From positions 4,216,001-4,280,000 of the forward strand of contig NZ_JACCFO010000001.1 in assembly GCF_013410565.1 (NCBI RefSeq): a DNA stretch of 64,000 nucleotides, written 5' to 3'. A program made the position numbers and the translations under genes. The stretch comes from Streptomonospora nanhaiensis. Its GTDB lineage: Bacteria > Actinomycetota > Actinomycetes > Streptosporangiales > Streptosporangiaceae. This document shows, piece after piece, positions 35,518-44,489 of this stretch (positions are counted from its first letter, which is position 1; every line of letters starts with the position of its first letter). The notes beneath the pieces were generated by a model. The model saw only the letters and a list, made by a program, of their open reading frames with translations. It made no database searches and was not told the origin of the DNA.

Positions 35518-36081
35518 TCAGCCGCCGTTCTGCTGGCGCTGGTACTCCTCCCACATCTCCCAGGCGCGCTCGACGTCCTCCTCGGTGATGCCGGGCGGGT
35601 AGCTGGGGCCGCTGCCGGCCGGCTCCTCGGCGGGCTGGGCGGGCTCGTCGGCGGGCTGCTCCTGTTCGGACGGCGCGGGCGGGGGCTCCTGCACGGGCGC
35701 CTCGACCTGGGCGGCGGGCGGCGCGGCGGTGGGCTCCTCGACCCGCTGCGGCGGGGCGGAGGCCCCCTGCGGCTCGCCGACGTCGTCGCCGGGGTGCTCG
35801 CTGGTGGGGGCGGGGTCGTCGACCACGACGGAGGCGCCGTCGCCGGGTTCGGAACCGGACAGCGCGGGGACGAGGGCGCTCACGCCGTAGGCGGCGCCCA
35901 CGAGCACTGCGGCGCCGGCCGCGACGGCGGCCAGGCGGCGGCGGAGCCCGCCGCGCCGGGGCTCGCCGGGGCCGGGCGGGTCCTCGGCGCCGCGCGGAAT
36001 GTTGAAGTCGCTGGTGAGGGCGGGCGCGGGGTCCGGGGAGCGGTCGTCCGCGGCTGCCTCGGGCGAGGCGTGGGAGGACAC
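35518..36081 (-). CDS. Single-span Pro/Glu-rich membrane protein, unknown
   Basis: A 187-aa protein with a short cytosolic N-terminus, arginine cluster RRGGLRRR, one span (about 50-73), and an extracellular low-complexity tail rich in Pro, Glu, Ala and Gln ending in a short amphipathic helix (EEDVERAWEMWEEYQ). GTG 36081 has AGAGGAG 8 nt upstream and is preferred to the ATG 93 nt further out. No family recognised. The topology resembles cell-surface stalk or anti-sigma-like proteins but no such domain is evident. Confidence 0.65.
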   Translation of the reverse strand: MSSHASPEAAADDRSPDPAPALTSDFNIPRGAEDPPGPGEPRRGGLRRRLAAVAAGAAVLVGAAYGVSALVPALSGSEPGDGASVVVDDPAPTSEHPGDDVGEPQGASAPPQRVEEPTAAPPAAQVEAPVQEPPPAPSEQEQPADEPAQPAEEPAGSGPSYPPGITEEDVERAWEMWEEYQRQQNGG

Positions 36082-36342
36082 GAGGGGACTCCTCTGCACG
36101 GAAGGCGGGGAAGACGCCCTGTCGGGGGGAGCGTGGGGTGCGTGGCAGAGCGTGACCCGGGGAATACTAGCCACTCGGCTGATCCGGAAACAACCCGCGG
36201 AACGGGCCCAATTGCGGCGGAATGCGGGAGAACCGGCCCTTGCGCCGCCGCGTCCGGTGCCCTAAGCGGACGGCGGGCGCGCGTGCGGAACCGCCCCCCG
36301 GAGCCGGGAGCCGGAACCGGGAGCGGGTGGGCGGGCCGCGGC

Positions 36343-36726
36343 TCAGCCCAGGCCGTCGGGAGCCTCGGATCCGGCGGGCCGGCGAGAGCGGGGGAGGCCG
36401 GCCACCACAAGCCGGTAGGACTCGGCCACCAGTTCGGCCACCAGCCCTTCGTCGAGGGAGCCGCCGGGGGCCAGCGTGATCCAGTGCCGCTTGTTCATGT
36501 GGTAGCCGGGGGTGATGTCGGCGTGGGCCGCGCGCAGGGCCTCGGCGTCGGCGGGATCGGCCTTCAGCACCACCACCGGCTCGCCGGGGGCGTCGGTCGC
36601 CAGCAGGAACATCCGCCCACCGACCTTGAAGACCTCGTGCCCGGGCCCGAACGGGTACTCCAGCCGGGCGCCGGGGAGGGCCTCGGCGCACCGCTGGGCC
36701 GCCTCCCACAGGGTCTTCCCGTCCAT
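36343..36726 (-). CDS. MmcQ/YjbR-family protein
   Basis: A 127-aa protein of the YjbR/MmcQ double-wing fold: LPGARLEYPFGPGHEVFKVGGRMF, then VVLKADPADAEALRAAH, TPGYHMNKRHWITL and GGSLDEGLVAELVAESYRLV. The fold resembles the CyaY/TfoX-type DNA-binding superfamily, but no activity is proven. ATG 36726 follows GGAGGCGACG. Its stop precedes the single-span gene by 261 bp on the same strand. Confidence 0.87.
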   Translation of the reverse strand: MDGKTLWEAAQRCAEALPGARLEYPFGPGHEVFKVGGRMFLLATDAPGEPVVVLKADPADAEALRAAHADITPGYHMNKRHWITLAPGGSLDEGLVAELVAESYRLVVAGLPRSRRPAGSEAPDGLG

Positions 36727-36814
36727 CGTCGCCTCCGTCCGCTCCTCCGCGCCGGCCGCGCCCGCCGCGCGCCGCGGGGACGGCACGGGCCCGGTGCGGC
36801 GCACGGCGGAGTGC

Positions 36815-38752
36815 TCAGCCCATCGTCCGGCGCACATTCTCCCGCACCGAGGGGCCGGGTTCGGCCGGGGCGATCAGCGGGCCGGGCACGGACGGGTCCA
36901 GGATGCCCTCCTCCAGCCAGGGGTAGCGGCCGTCCAGCACGCGGCGGCTGAGCCTGCCGTCGAGGTCGTCGGTGTTGGCCCACAGCGCCGTGAACAGCGC
37001 GTCGACGCGCAGGCGGGACTGGCGGCAGAACGCGTCGGCCAGCTCGTAGGCGCCCTGCCCGCGCTCGGGGTGCTCCTCGCGGTCGTGGTGGGCGCGCACC
37101 ACGGTCGCGCTCATCGCGAACAGTTCGGCGCCGATGTCGACCACGCGGGCGAGGAAGCCCTGCTTGGTCTCCATACGGCCCTGCCAGCGCGACATGCCGT
37201 AGAAGGTGGACCGGGCCAGCCGGCGGGCGGCGCGCTCCACATAGCGCAGGTGGCCGGCCAGCGGGCCGAACTCGCCGAAGGCGCCGGGGCGCCGGCCCTG
37301 GCCGACGACCAGGGTGGGCAACCAGGCGGCGTAGAAGCCGCTCGCCTTGGCCGCGGCCCGCGCCTTGGCGGCGGCGCCGGCCGACGGGTCGATGATGTCG
37401 CCGGCCACGGCCAGGTGGGCGTCGACCGCCTCGCGCGCGATCATCAGGTGCATGATCTCGGTCGAGCCCTCGAAGATCCGGTTGATCCGCAGGTCCCGCA
37501 GGATCTGCTCGGCCGGCACCCCGCGCTCGCCGCGCGCGGCGAGGGAGTCGGCGGTCTCGAAGCCGCGGCCGCCGCGCACCTGCACCAGTTCGTCGGCCAC
37601 GCGCCAGGCCATCTCCGAGCACCACAGCTTGGCGATGGCGGCCTCGATGCGGATGTCGCGGCGCTCGTCGTCGGCGAAGTGGCTCGCCAGGTCGAGCATG
37701 GCGGTCATGGCGTAGGTGGTGGCGCTGATGAAGGCGATCTTCTTGGCGACCTCCTCGTGCGTGCCGACGGGGCGGCCCCACTGGACGCGCTCGCGCGCCC
37801 ACTCGCGGGCGGCCTTGGTGCACCACCTGCCCGCGCCCACGCAGATGGCGGGCAGGGACAGCCGGCCGGTGTTCAGGGTGGACAGCGCGATCCGAAGGCC
37901 CTTGCCCTCCTCGCCGATGCGGTTCTCCACCGGAACGCGGACCCGGTGGAACCGGGTGACGCCGTTCTCCAGCCCGCGCAGGCCCATGAACCGGTTGCGG
38001 TGCTCCACGGTGATGCCCTCGGAGCCGCCCTCGACCACGAACGCGGTGATCCCGCCGGGGTGGCCCTCGCCGGGGGGCACCCGGGCCATGACCACCAGCA
38101 GGTCGGCGACCACGCCGTTGGTCGTCCACAGCTTCACGCCGTCGATCAGGTAGGCCGATCCGTCCTCGGTGGGCGTGGCCGTGCAGCGCAGCCGCGCGGG
38201 GTCGCTGCCGACGTCGGGCTCGGTGAGCAGGAACGCGCTGATGTCGGTGGTGGCGCAGCGCGGCAGGAACGCGCGCTTCTGCTCCTCGGTGCCGAACATC
38301 TTGAGCGGCTGGGGCACCCCGATCGACTGGTGGGCCGAGAGCAGCGCGCCGAGGGCGGGGGAGACCGAGCCCACCAGGGTCAGCGCCCGGTTGTAGTCCA
38401 GCTGGCTCAGGCCCAGGCCGCCGTAGGCGCGGGGGATCTTCATGCCCAGCGCGCCCAGCTCCTTCAGGCCGCGCACGACCTCGTCGGGGATGCGCTCCTC
38501 GCGTTCGATGCGCTGGGCGTCGACGGTCGCGCAGAAGGCGCGCAGCCGGGTCAGGAACTCCTCGCCGGCGGCCGCGGAGTCGGGGTCGGGGCGGGGGTGG
38601 GGGTGGACGAGGTCCAGGCGCAGCCGGCCCAGGTACAGCTCCCGGCCGAAGCTGGGCCGGCGCCACTCGGATTCGCGCGCGGCCTCGGCCACGGCGCGGG
38701 CCTGCCGCTCGTCGACGTGCCCGGGGCCGGTCTCGCGGTTCACCGCTGTCAT
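36815..38752 (-). CDS. Very-long-chain-type acyl-CoA dehydrogenase
   Basis: A 645-aa flavoenzyme. The acyl-CoA dehydrogenase core (about 60-460) has FLLTEPDVGSDPARL, LWTTNGVVADLLVVMARV, the arginine-rich FAD/subunit stretch, RGGRGFETADSL, and the catalytic-base region RIFEGSTEIMHLM. A further ~180 residues form a helical C-terminal domain, as in VLCAD/ACAD9 and mycobacterial FadE relatives, which often promotes membrane association. It introduces the 2,3 double bond of long-chain acyl-CoA in beta-oxidation. It stands apart from the SDR/enoyl-CoA hydratase pair at 56 kb, with which it could cooperate. Confidence 0.9.
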   Translation of the reverse strand: MTAVNRETGPGHVDERQARAVAEAARESEWRRPSFGRELYLGRLRLDLVHPHPRPDPDSAAAGEEFLTRLRAFCATVDAQRIEREERIPDEVVRGLKELGALGMKIPRAYGGLGLSQLDYNRALTLVGSVSPALGALLSAHQSIGVPQPLKMFGTEEQKRAFLPRCATTDISAFLLTEPDVGSDPARLRCTATPTEDGSAYLIDGVKLWTTNGVVADLLVVMARVPPGEGHPGGITAFVVEGGSEGITVEHRNRFMGLRGLENGVTRFHRVRVPVENRIGEEGKGLRIALSTLNTGRLSLPAICVGAGRWCTKAAREWARERVQWGRPVGTHEEVAKKIAFISATTYAMTAMLDLASHFADDERRDIRIEAAIAKLWCSEMAWRVADELVQVRGGRGFETADSLAARGERGVPAEQILRDLRINRIFEGSTEIMHLMIAREAVDAHLAVAGDIIDPSAGAAAKARAAAKASGFYAAWLPTLVVGQGRRPGAFGEFGPLAGHLRYVERAARRLARSTFYGMSRWQGRMETKQGFLARVVDIGAELFAMSATVVRAHHDREEHPERGQGAYELADAFCRQSRLRVDALFTALWANTDDLDGRLSRRVLDGRYPWLEEGILDPSVPGPLIAPAEPGPSVRENVRRTMG

Positions 38753-38938
38753 GGTGGTGGATCACCTCACCGAAACGACGTCGCGCCAACGACGGGTATG
38801 GCCTACGTCACACCACCTACCCCCGGCCGCAGCGCGCAAGCATGCCCCGGTCAGGGCCCCGCCGCCGCGAGCCCGGCTGCGACAGCGCCCGTCAGCCGGT
38901 CATTCGGTCATCCGTTCGCCGGACGGCGGTTCGGCCGG

Positions 38939-40339
38939 TCAGCCGCCGCGCCGGCGCGGGATGCGCACGGTGACGGTCGTGCCCTCGCCCGGTGCCGAGG
39001 CCAGCTCCACCCCGCCGCCGTGGGCCTCGGCGATCGCCTTGACGATGGACAGCCCCAGTCCGGAGCCGCTGTTGGGCGCCCGGGTGCCCCGGTAGAACCG
39101 GTCGAAGGCGCGCCGCAGGTCCGCCGGCGCCATCCCCGGGCCCTCGTCGGCGACCTCCAGCACCGCCGTGCCGCCCTCCTCGCGCAGCCGCACGGCCGCC
39201 GCCGTGCCCTCGGGTGTGTGCTCGCGGACGTTGGCCAGCAGGTTGGCCAGGATCTGGCGCACCCGCGCCTCGTCGGCGTCGCAGGTCAGCGCCTCGGGCG
39301 CGGCGAGCGTGAGGGGGCGGCCGGGCTCCAGCGCGCGGGCGTCGGCGACCACCTCGGCGGTGACGGCGGCGATGTCGGTGGGGCCGCGCTGGAGGGCGCC
39401 GGTGCGGTCCAGCCGCGCCAGCTCCAGCAGCTCGGCCACCAGCCGGCTCATCCGCTCCGCCTCGTTCTCGATGCGCCGCATCGCCCCCGGCAGCTCCTCG
39501 GCGGGGATGGCGCCCTGCCGGTACAGCTCGGCGTAGCCGCGGATGGTGGTCAGCGGGGTGCGCAGCTCGTGCGAGGCGTCGGCGGCGAAGGCGCGCACCC
39601 GCTCCTCCGAGGCGCGCTGGGCGGCGAAGGCGTCGTCGATGCGGCGCAGCATGGTGTTGATGGCCCCGGCCAGCCGGCCCACCTCGCTGTGCGAGCCCGA
39701 GCCCGGCATTCGCACCGTCATGTCGGTGCCCACGCTGATGCGGTTGGCGGTGGTGGCCATCTCGTCCAGCGGCTCCAGGCCGCGCCCGATCAGCCAGCGC
39801 CCCGCCATCAGCAGGCCGCCCAGCAGCAGGCCGGCCGTCACGAGCTGGGTGAGCACCAGCCGCCAGGGGTACTCCTCGCGGTCGCTGGTGGGCACCCCGG
39901 TGACCAGGATGGTGTCGGGGCGCAGCCGGACGGTGGCGCGGTAGGGCGCGACGGAGTCGTCCACCCCGTCCAGCTCGAAGATCGCGCCGGTGGAGCCGTA
40001 CTCGCGCCACTGGTCCAGCGGTATCGCGCGGATGCGGTCCAGGACCACGTCCTCGCGCTCGGTGTCGCCGTAGACCTGGTCGATGGCGCCGGTGCGGTTG
40101 TTCAGCAGCACCACGAAGTAGGGCGAGGGGCTGGGCGCGTCGACCCCCACCGGCGGGGTGTCGTTGTCCAGCCGGACGGTCGCGCGCTCGGCGGTGAGCT
40201 GGAGCTGGGCGTCGATGCGGTCGGTGATGAAGCTGCGCAGGGTTAAAAAGCCCACCACGCAGGTGAGCAGCAGGCCGGTTCCGGTCACCGCGATCAGGCC
40301 CACGAGCAGGCGCGAGCGCAGGCCGCCCGAGCGCGTCAT
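38939..40339 (-). CDS. Two-component sensor histidine kinase
   Basis: A 466-aa kinase: two spans (about 14-34 and 165-187) enclosing a ~130-residue extracellular sensor with no recognised ligand fold, HAMP linker (about 190-245, with AGRWLIGRGLEPL), HisKA with the phospho-histidine near 257 in ADASHELRTPLTTI, and HATPase boxes (NLLANVREHTP, DEGPGM, GSGLGLSIVKAI). ATG 40339 directly abuts the stop of the response regulator (TAG-ATG), so the pair is one operon with coupled translation. General layout resembles PrrB/TcrY/MprB-type kinases; the stimulus is unknown. Confidence 0.92.
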   Translation of the reverse strand: MTRSGGLRSRLLVGLIAVTGTGLLLTCVVGFLTLRSFITDRIDAQLQLTAERATVRLDNDTPPVGVDAPSPSPYFVVLLNNRTGAIDQVYGDTEREDVVLDRIRAIPLDQWREYGSTGAIFELDGVDDSVAPYRATVRLRPDTILVTGVPTSDREEYPWRLVLTQLVTAGLLLGGLLMAGRWLIGRGLEPLDEMATTANRISVGTDMTVRMPGSGSHSEVGRLAGAINTMLRRIDDAFAAQRASEERVRAFAADASHELRTPLTTIRGYAELYRQGAIPAEELPGAMRRIENEAERMSRLVAELLELARLDRTGALQRGPTDIAAVTAEVVADARALEPGRPLTLAAPEALTCDADEARVRQILANLLANVREHTPEGTAAAVRLREEGGTAVLEVADEGPGMAPADLRRAFDRFYRGTRAPNSGSGLGLSIVKAIAEAHGGGVELASAPGEGTTVTVRIPRRRGG

Positions 40340-41062
40340 CTAGCCTTGGTCCCGGGCGCGCAGGGCGTAGCCCACGCCGCGCTGGGTGTGGATGAGCGCC
40401 GGGCCCAGGGGGTCGAGCTTGCGCCGCAGGTAGCTGATGTAGGTCTCGACGATCTGGGACTGGCCGGCGTAGTCCCAGCCCCACACGTTCTCCAGCAGTT
40501 GGGCGCGGGTGAGGACCTGGCCGGCGTTGCTCATCAGGTAGGCCAGCAGCCGGAACTCGGTGGGCGACAGCTCGATGGCCACGCCCGCGCGGCGCACGGT
40601 CCAGGTGCGCTCGTTGAGTTCGAGGTCGTCCACGCGCAGCACGCCCTGCTCGGCGCGGTCGGGCTCGGCGCCGTCGTCGCGGCGGGCGCGGCGCAGCAGC
40701 GCGTGCACGCGCGCGATCAGCGCCTCGACCGAGAACGGCTTGGTGACGTAGTCGTCGCCGCCCAGGGACAGCCCGGTGACGGTGTCAGACGGGGTGTCGC
40801 GGGCGGTGAGGTAGATGACCGGGACGTCGTCGCCGGAGTCGCGCAGCCGCCGGCAGACGTCGAAGCCGCTGATGTCGGGCAGCAGCACGTCAAGCAGGAT
40901 GAGGTCGGGGTGGCGGTCGCGGGCCATGGCCAGCCCCTGGTCGCCGGTCTCGGCGGTGCTCACGCTGAAGCCGTGGAACCGCAGGGCCGCCTGCACGAGG
41001 TCGCGGATGTTGGGCTCGTCGTCGATCACCAGTACGTGCGAGCGGGTCGCGGTCTCGGGCAT
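40340..41062 (-). CDS. OmpR-family response regulator
   Basis: A 240-aa regulator: receiver domain 8-125 with IDDEPN, phospho-acceptor Asp58 in LLDVLLPDISG and lysine in KPFSVEA; C-terminal winged helix 145-238 with ELSPTEFRLLAYLMSNAGQVLTRAQLL, TYISYLRRKLD and QRGVGYALR. ATG 41062 has GAAGGTGGG 5-13 nt upstream. It precedes its kinase with no gap. The 500-bp leader region upstream holds two strong stem-loops. Confidence 0.93.
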   Translation of the reverse strand: MPETATRSHVLVIDDEPNIRDLVQAALRFHGFSVSTAETGDQGLAMARDRHPDLILLDVLLPDISGFDVCRRLRDSGDDVPVIYLTARDTPSDTVTGLSLGGDDYVTKPFSVEALIARVHALLRRARRDDGAEPDRAEQGVLRVDDLELNERTWTVRRAGVAIELSPTEFRLLAYLMSNAGQVLTRAQLLENVWGWDYAGQSQIVETYISYLRRKLDPLGPALIHTQRGVGYALRARDQG

Positions 41063-41161
41063 GCATCCCACCTTCAGCGCGGCGTGTCCGGCCTGGCCTC
41101 CATGATGCCGCAGGCGGCAGGGGCGGGGGCACGCGCGCGCCGCCCGCCCCGCGCGCCGGAG

Positions 41162-41201
41162 GGCGGGGGCGCCGCTGCGCGCCATGCGCGGCGCCCCCGC
41201 C
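41162..41201. terminator. 14-bp perfect stem-loop
   Basis: Arms 41162-41175 and 41188-41201, 12-nt loop, about 100 bp upstream of the response-regulator start. It could be a 5' leader structure or the end of an unannotated transcript. Confidence 0.45.
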
Positions 41202-41440
41202 GGCTCCGCGGTCGGCGGAGCAGGGGGCCCGGACTCGGTGCCGGCGCGGGGCCGGCGGCCCCCTCAGCGGCTCGGCGCCCAGCATGCCGTGCCCCGCTGT
41301 GACCCGGCAGTGCGCGCGCTGGGAAATCGCTGAGGACCGCGCGGCGGAATCGGCGGCGCGCGGGTTGAACCGTTCGGGCGTCCCCTGCGTCACATCTGGC
41401 AGAGCGGCGATGACGGCGCTTCACCCCCACAGGGAGACAG

Positions 41441-41477
41441 GAGGCCCCGGCGCGGAGGACGGCCGCGCCGGGGCCTC
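41441..41477. terminator. 15-bp perfect stem-loop
   Basis: GAGGCCCCGGCGCGG pairs exactly with 41463-41477 across a 7-nt loop, 79 bp upstream of the xthA -10 box. No flanking gene ends here. Confidence 0.45.
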
Positions 41478-41555
41478 GCCCGCGCCCGCCACGCCCGCCC
41501 ACCGCCCCGGCCGCGCCGCGCGCCCGATCGGGCGGCGCGTGTCGTACCCGGGCGC

Positions 41556-41561
41556 TAGCCT
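41556..41561 (+). promoter_or_regulatory. -10 box, leaderless promoter of xthA
   Basis: TAGCCT, 6 nt, GTG 41568. Confidence 0.55.
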
Positions 41562-41567
41562 GGCGGT

Positions 41568-42419
41568 GTGCGTATCGCGACATGGAACGTCAACAGTGTC
41601 CGGGCCAGGGGCGAGCGGATCGCCGCCTGGCTGGAGCGGAGCGACATCGACGTCGCCGCGGTCCAGGAGACCAAGTGCCGCGACGACCAGTTCCCCACGG
41701 AGCTGTTCACCGAACTCGGCTACGAGGTCGCCCACCACGGGCTCTCCCAGTGGAACGGCGTCGCCGTCCTGTCGCGCGTGGGGATCACCGACGTCCAGAT
41801 CGGGTTCCCCGGCCAGCCCGGCTGGGGCGAGCCCGAGGCGCCCGAGGCCCGGGCGCTGGGCGCCACCTGCGGCGGGGTGCGGGTGTGGAGCCTCTACATC
41901 CCCAACGGCCGCGAGATCGACGACCCCCACTACTCCTACAAGCTGCGCTGGCTTGAGGCGCTGCGCTCCTACGCCGCCGGGTGCCTGACCGAGGACCCCG
42001 CCGCGCAGATGGCGCTGTGCGGCGACTTCAACATCGCGCCGCAGGACGACGACGTCTGGGACATGGCCGAGTTCGAGGGCCGCACCCACGTCACCAAGCC
42101 CGAGCGCGACGCGTTCCAGGCCGTGGTCGACGCCGGTTTCGCCGACGTCGTACGGCCCTTGGCCCCCGGCCCCGGGGTCTACACCTACTGGGACTACAAG
42201 CAGCTGTCCTTCCCCAAGCGCAAGGGCATGCGCATCGACTTCGTGCTGGCCTCCCCGGCGCTGGCCGCGCGGGTCACCGGCGCGCTCATCGACCGCGAGG
42301 AGCGCAAGGGCAAGGGCGCCTCCGACCACGCGCCGGTGATCGTCGACCTCGACCGCACCGCGCAGGAGACCAGCGACTCCGTTGACGCCGCCGGGGCCGC
42401 CGCGCCGCCGCAGGGCTGA
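41568..42419 (+). CDS. xthA: Exodeoxyribonuclease III
   Basis: A 283-aa Mg-dependent AP endonuclease/3'-exonuclease for base-excision repair. Motifs of the EEP superfamily are complete: RIATWNVNSVRAR, AVQETKCRDDQFP (metal-binding glutamate), LYIPNGREID, CGDFNIAP (catalytic Asp/Asn), RIDFVLAS and the terminal SDHAPVIVDL (Asp-His pair). GTG 41568 is directly at the expected transcription start. The ribokinase gene follows 84 bp later with its own leaderless promoter. Confidence 0.94.
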   Translation: MRIATWNVNSVRARGERIAAWLERSDIDVAAVQETKCRDDQFPTELFTELGYEVAHHGLSQWNGVAVLSRVGITDVQIGFPGQPGWGEPEAPEARALGATCGGVRVWSLYIPNGREIDDPHYSYKLRWLEALRSYAAGCLTEDPAAQMALCGDFNIAPQDDDVWDMAEFEGRTHVTKPERDAFQAVVDAGFADVVRPLAPGPGVYTYWDYKQLSFPKRKGMRIDFVLASPALAARVTGALIDREERKGKGASDHAPVIVDLDRTAQETSDSVDAAGAAAPPQG

Positions 42420-42491
42420 CACAGCCTGACCGCACGGACCGGCGCGGCCTGACCCGCCGCGCCGGGGTGGGAGCCCTCCGGGGCGGCCCGA

Positions 42492-42497
42492 TAGGCT
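42492..42497 (+). promoter_or_regulatory. -10 box, leaderless promoter of ribokinase gene
   Basis: TAGGCT, 6 nt, GTG 42504. Confidence 0.55.
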
Positions 42498-42503
42498 CGG
42501 CGC

Positions 42504-43430
42504 GTGAGCTCGACCACCACCTCCCCGGCGCGGCAGCCGCGCATCGTCGTCTTCGGCAGCGTCAACATGGACCTCGTCGCCTACGTCGGCACCGCCCCGG
42601 CCAGCGGCGAGACCGTCACCGGCACCCGGTTCGCCCAGGTGCCCGGCGGCAAGGGCGCCAACCAGGCGGTCGCCGCGGCCCGCGCGGGCGCCGACGTCGC
42701 CTTCATCGGCGCCGTCGGCGACGACGCGTTCGGCACCCAGTTGCGCGGCAACCTGGTCGAGTGCGGCATCGAGGTCACGGGCCTGCGCACGGTGGGCGGG
42801 GCCTCGGGCGTGGCGCACATCGTGGTCGAGGGCAGCGGGGCCAACTCCATCATCGTGATCCCCGGCGCCAACGGCGAGGTCACCGGGCTCGCCCCCCAGG
42901 ACACCCGGCTGCTGGCGGGCGCGGCAGCGCTGCTGCTGCAGCTGGAGCTGCCGATGGAGGGGGTCGTGGCCGCCGCGCGCGCCGGCCGCGCCGCCGGGGT
43001 GCCCACGGTGCTCACCCCCGCCCCCGCCCGCGAGCTGCCGGCTCAGCTGCTGGAGCACGTCGACCTGCTGGTGCCCAACCAGCACGAGGCCGCCGCCATC
43101 ACCGGCGAGCACGAGCCCCGCGCCGCGCTGGCCGCGCTGCTGCGCACGGTGCCCGAGGCGATCGTCACCCTGGGCGAGGACGGCTCGCTGTACGGCAGCC
43201 GGGGCGCCGAACCGGTGCACGTGCCGGCGCGCCGGGTCACGCCGGTCGACACCACCGCCGCCGGCGACACCTTCTGCGGCGCGTTCGCGGTGGCCCGCGC
43301 CGAGGGCCGCGCGCCCGAGGAGGCGCTGCGCTTCGCGTCGGCCGCCTCGGCGCTGTCGGTGCAGCGCCACGGCGCCGCGCCGTCGATGCCCGCGCGCGCC
43401 GAGATCGAGGACCTGCTGCGGCGGGGCTAG
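42504..43430 (+). CDS. rbsK: Ribokinase (PfkB family)
   Basis: A 308-aa sugar kinase converting ribose to ribose 5-phosphate. Features: FGSVNMDLVAYV, the substrate motif PGGKGANQAVAAAR (near 50), PNQHEAAAITG, and the catalytic DTTAAGDTFCGAF (about 252-264) with the anion hole and catalytic aspartate. Close spacing of all ribokinase-specific motifs supports this over other PfkB sugars. No ribose transporter or rbsR gene adjoins it. It converges on a YceI-family gene across a short stem-loop. Confidence 0.9.
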   Translation: MSSTTTSPARQPRIVVFGSVNMDLVAYVGTAPASGETVTGTRFAQVPGGKGANQAVAAARAGADVAFIGAVGDDAFGTQLRGNLVECGIEVTGLRTVGGASGVAHIVVEGSGANSIIVIPGANGEVTGLAPQDTRLLAGAAALLLQLELPMEGVVAAARAGRAAGVPTVLTPAPARELPAQLLEHVDLLVPNQHEAAAITGEHEPRAALAALLRTVPEAIVTLGEDGSLYGSRGAEPVHVPARRVTPVDTTAAGDTFCGAFAVARAEGRAPEEALRFASAASALSVQRHGAAPSMPARAEIEDLLRRG

Positions 43431-43451
43431 CCGCCGGGCGGTGCCGGGGCG

Positions 43452-43468
43452 GGTGCGGCTCCCGCACC
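43452..43468. terminator. 7-bp stem-loop between ribokinase and yceI-like genes
   Basis: GGTGCGG/CCGCACC with loop CTC, in the 45-bp convergent gap. Confidence 0.4.
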
Positions 43469-43475
43469 GCGCCCG

Positions 43476-44093
43476 CTAGGCCACGTGGCCGATGCTGCGC
43501 AGGAAGTGGATGGGGTCGCGGTTCTGGAGCCGCACCTCCAGCACGATGTCGACGGTGTCGCCGACCAGCCGGCCGCCCCACGGCACCGGGCCGCCGTCGC
43601 CGACGCCGAAGTCGCTGAGGCGGATCTGCCCGTTGCCCGCGAAGAAGTGGCCGTAGGTGTTGTCGGGGTCGGCGTAGTCGGGGGCCTCGCCCGCCCACTG
43701 GCAGTCCAGCGAGACCGGGCGCGTGGTTCCGTGGAGGGTGAGGTCGCCGTCCAGGTGGAAGGTGCCCTTGGCGCGGGAGCGCTCCTGGACGCGGGTGCTG
43801 GTGAAGCGGATCTCGGGGAACCGCTCGACGTCGAGGAAGTCGGCGGAGCGCAGGTGGTCGTCGCGGGCCTGGACGCCGGTGTTGAGCGACGCGGCGCGGA
43901 TGGAGACCTCCACCGTGGAGTCGGCGGGGTCCTCGGCCACCGCCACGGCGCCCCTGGCGTCGCTGATGGTGCCCTGCACACGGCCGAAGCGCAGGTAGCG
44001 CGCCACGAAGACGATGCAGGAGTGGACCGGGTCGAGGTGCCAGGTGCCCGGTTCCGGGCCGAGGGCCTCCTCAGGTGGCGGAACTGAAGTCAT
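43476..44093 (-). CDS. YceI-family polyisoprenoid-binding-like protein
   Basis: A 205-aa lipocalin-like beta-barrel protein: GTWHLDPVHSCIVFVARYLRFGRVQG, VSIRAASLNTGVQARDDHLRSADFLDVERFP (strongly conserved in YceI), and TRPVSLDCQWAGEAPD. No signal peptide, so cytoplasmic, unlike E. coli YceI. Members bind polyisoprenoid or quinone-like lipids in the barrel; function here unknown. ATG 44093 has AAAGGGGAAA upstream. The longer open frame beyond it is a GC artefact. Confidence 0.9.
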   Translation of the reverse strand: MTSVPPPEEALGPEPGTWHLDPVHSCIVFVARYLRFGRVQGTISDARGAVAVAEDPADSTVEVSIRAASLNTGVQARDDHLRSADFLDVERFPEIRFTSTRVQERSRAKGTFHLDGDLTLHGTTRPVSLDCQWAGEAPDYADPDNTYGHFFAGNGQIRLSDFGVGDGGPVPWGGRLVGDTVDIVLEVRLQNRDPIHFLRSIGHVA

Positions 44094-44489
44094 GACTGCT
44101 TTCCCCTTTATTCGGTGAAGTATCAGGCTAATAGCGTGTTTCATCCTGTTTGTCCCGCTATGAGCGCTGGGGCGGGCGGACGTGCGGCCCCACGCCGCGG
44201 GCCGGGGGCGGTGCGGCCGCCCTCGGGGCGGTGGCGGAGGCGTGGCACGCGGACGCGCCGCGCCGGGCGGCGTGTCGGATACATCACACCCGCGCCGCGG
44301 CGGCGGCCGTAACCGCTGCTGCGCCCGGTGCGCCCGAGGCGAGCGGGACGGGCGTGCCGGATTGGCGGTATCGCATAGATAGTGGCGAAGTGCCCGCGTT
44401 GTACCCTTGGGGAATCCGTGCGCCGGGAGTCCGTGCACCGCACGACGGCCCAGGCCGACACCACCCTCACCGAGAAGCCAGCCACCCGC
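44094..44489. other. Divergent intergenic region, yceI-like gene / poly-Gly gene
   Basis: The left 60 bp are AT-rich and should hold the leftward promoter. Rightward TACCCT (44402-44407) could start a message near 44414, with in-frame GTG codons at 44418 and 44433 ahead of the ATG chosen for the next gene. No RNA gene is seen. Confidence 0.4.

Larger units (their letters stand above)
41063..41567. other. Divergent intergenic region with two strong stem-loops
   Basis: No protein gene is supported between the response regulator and xthA. Two long perfect hairpins (41162-41201, 41441-41477) bracket about 240 bp. The xthA promoter is at the right end. Confidence 0.5.
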
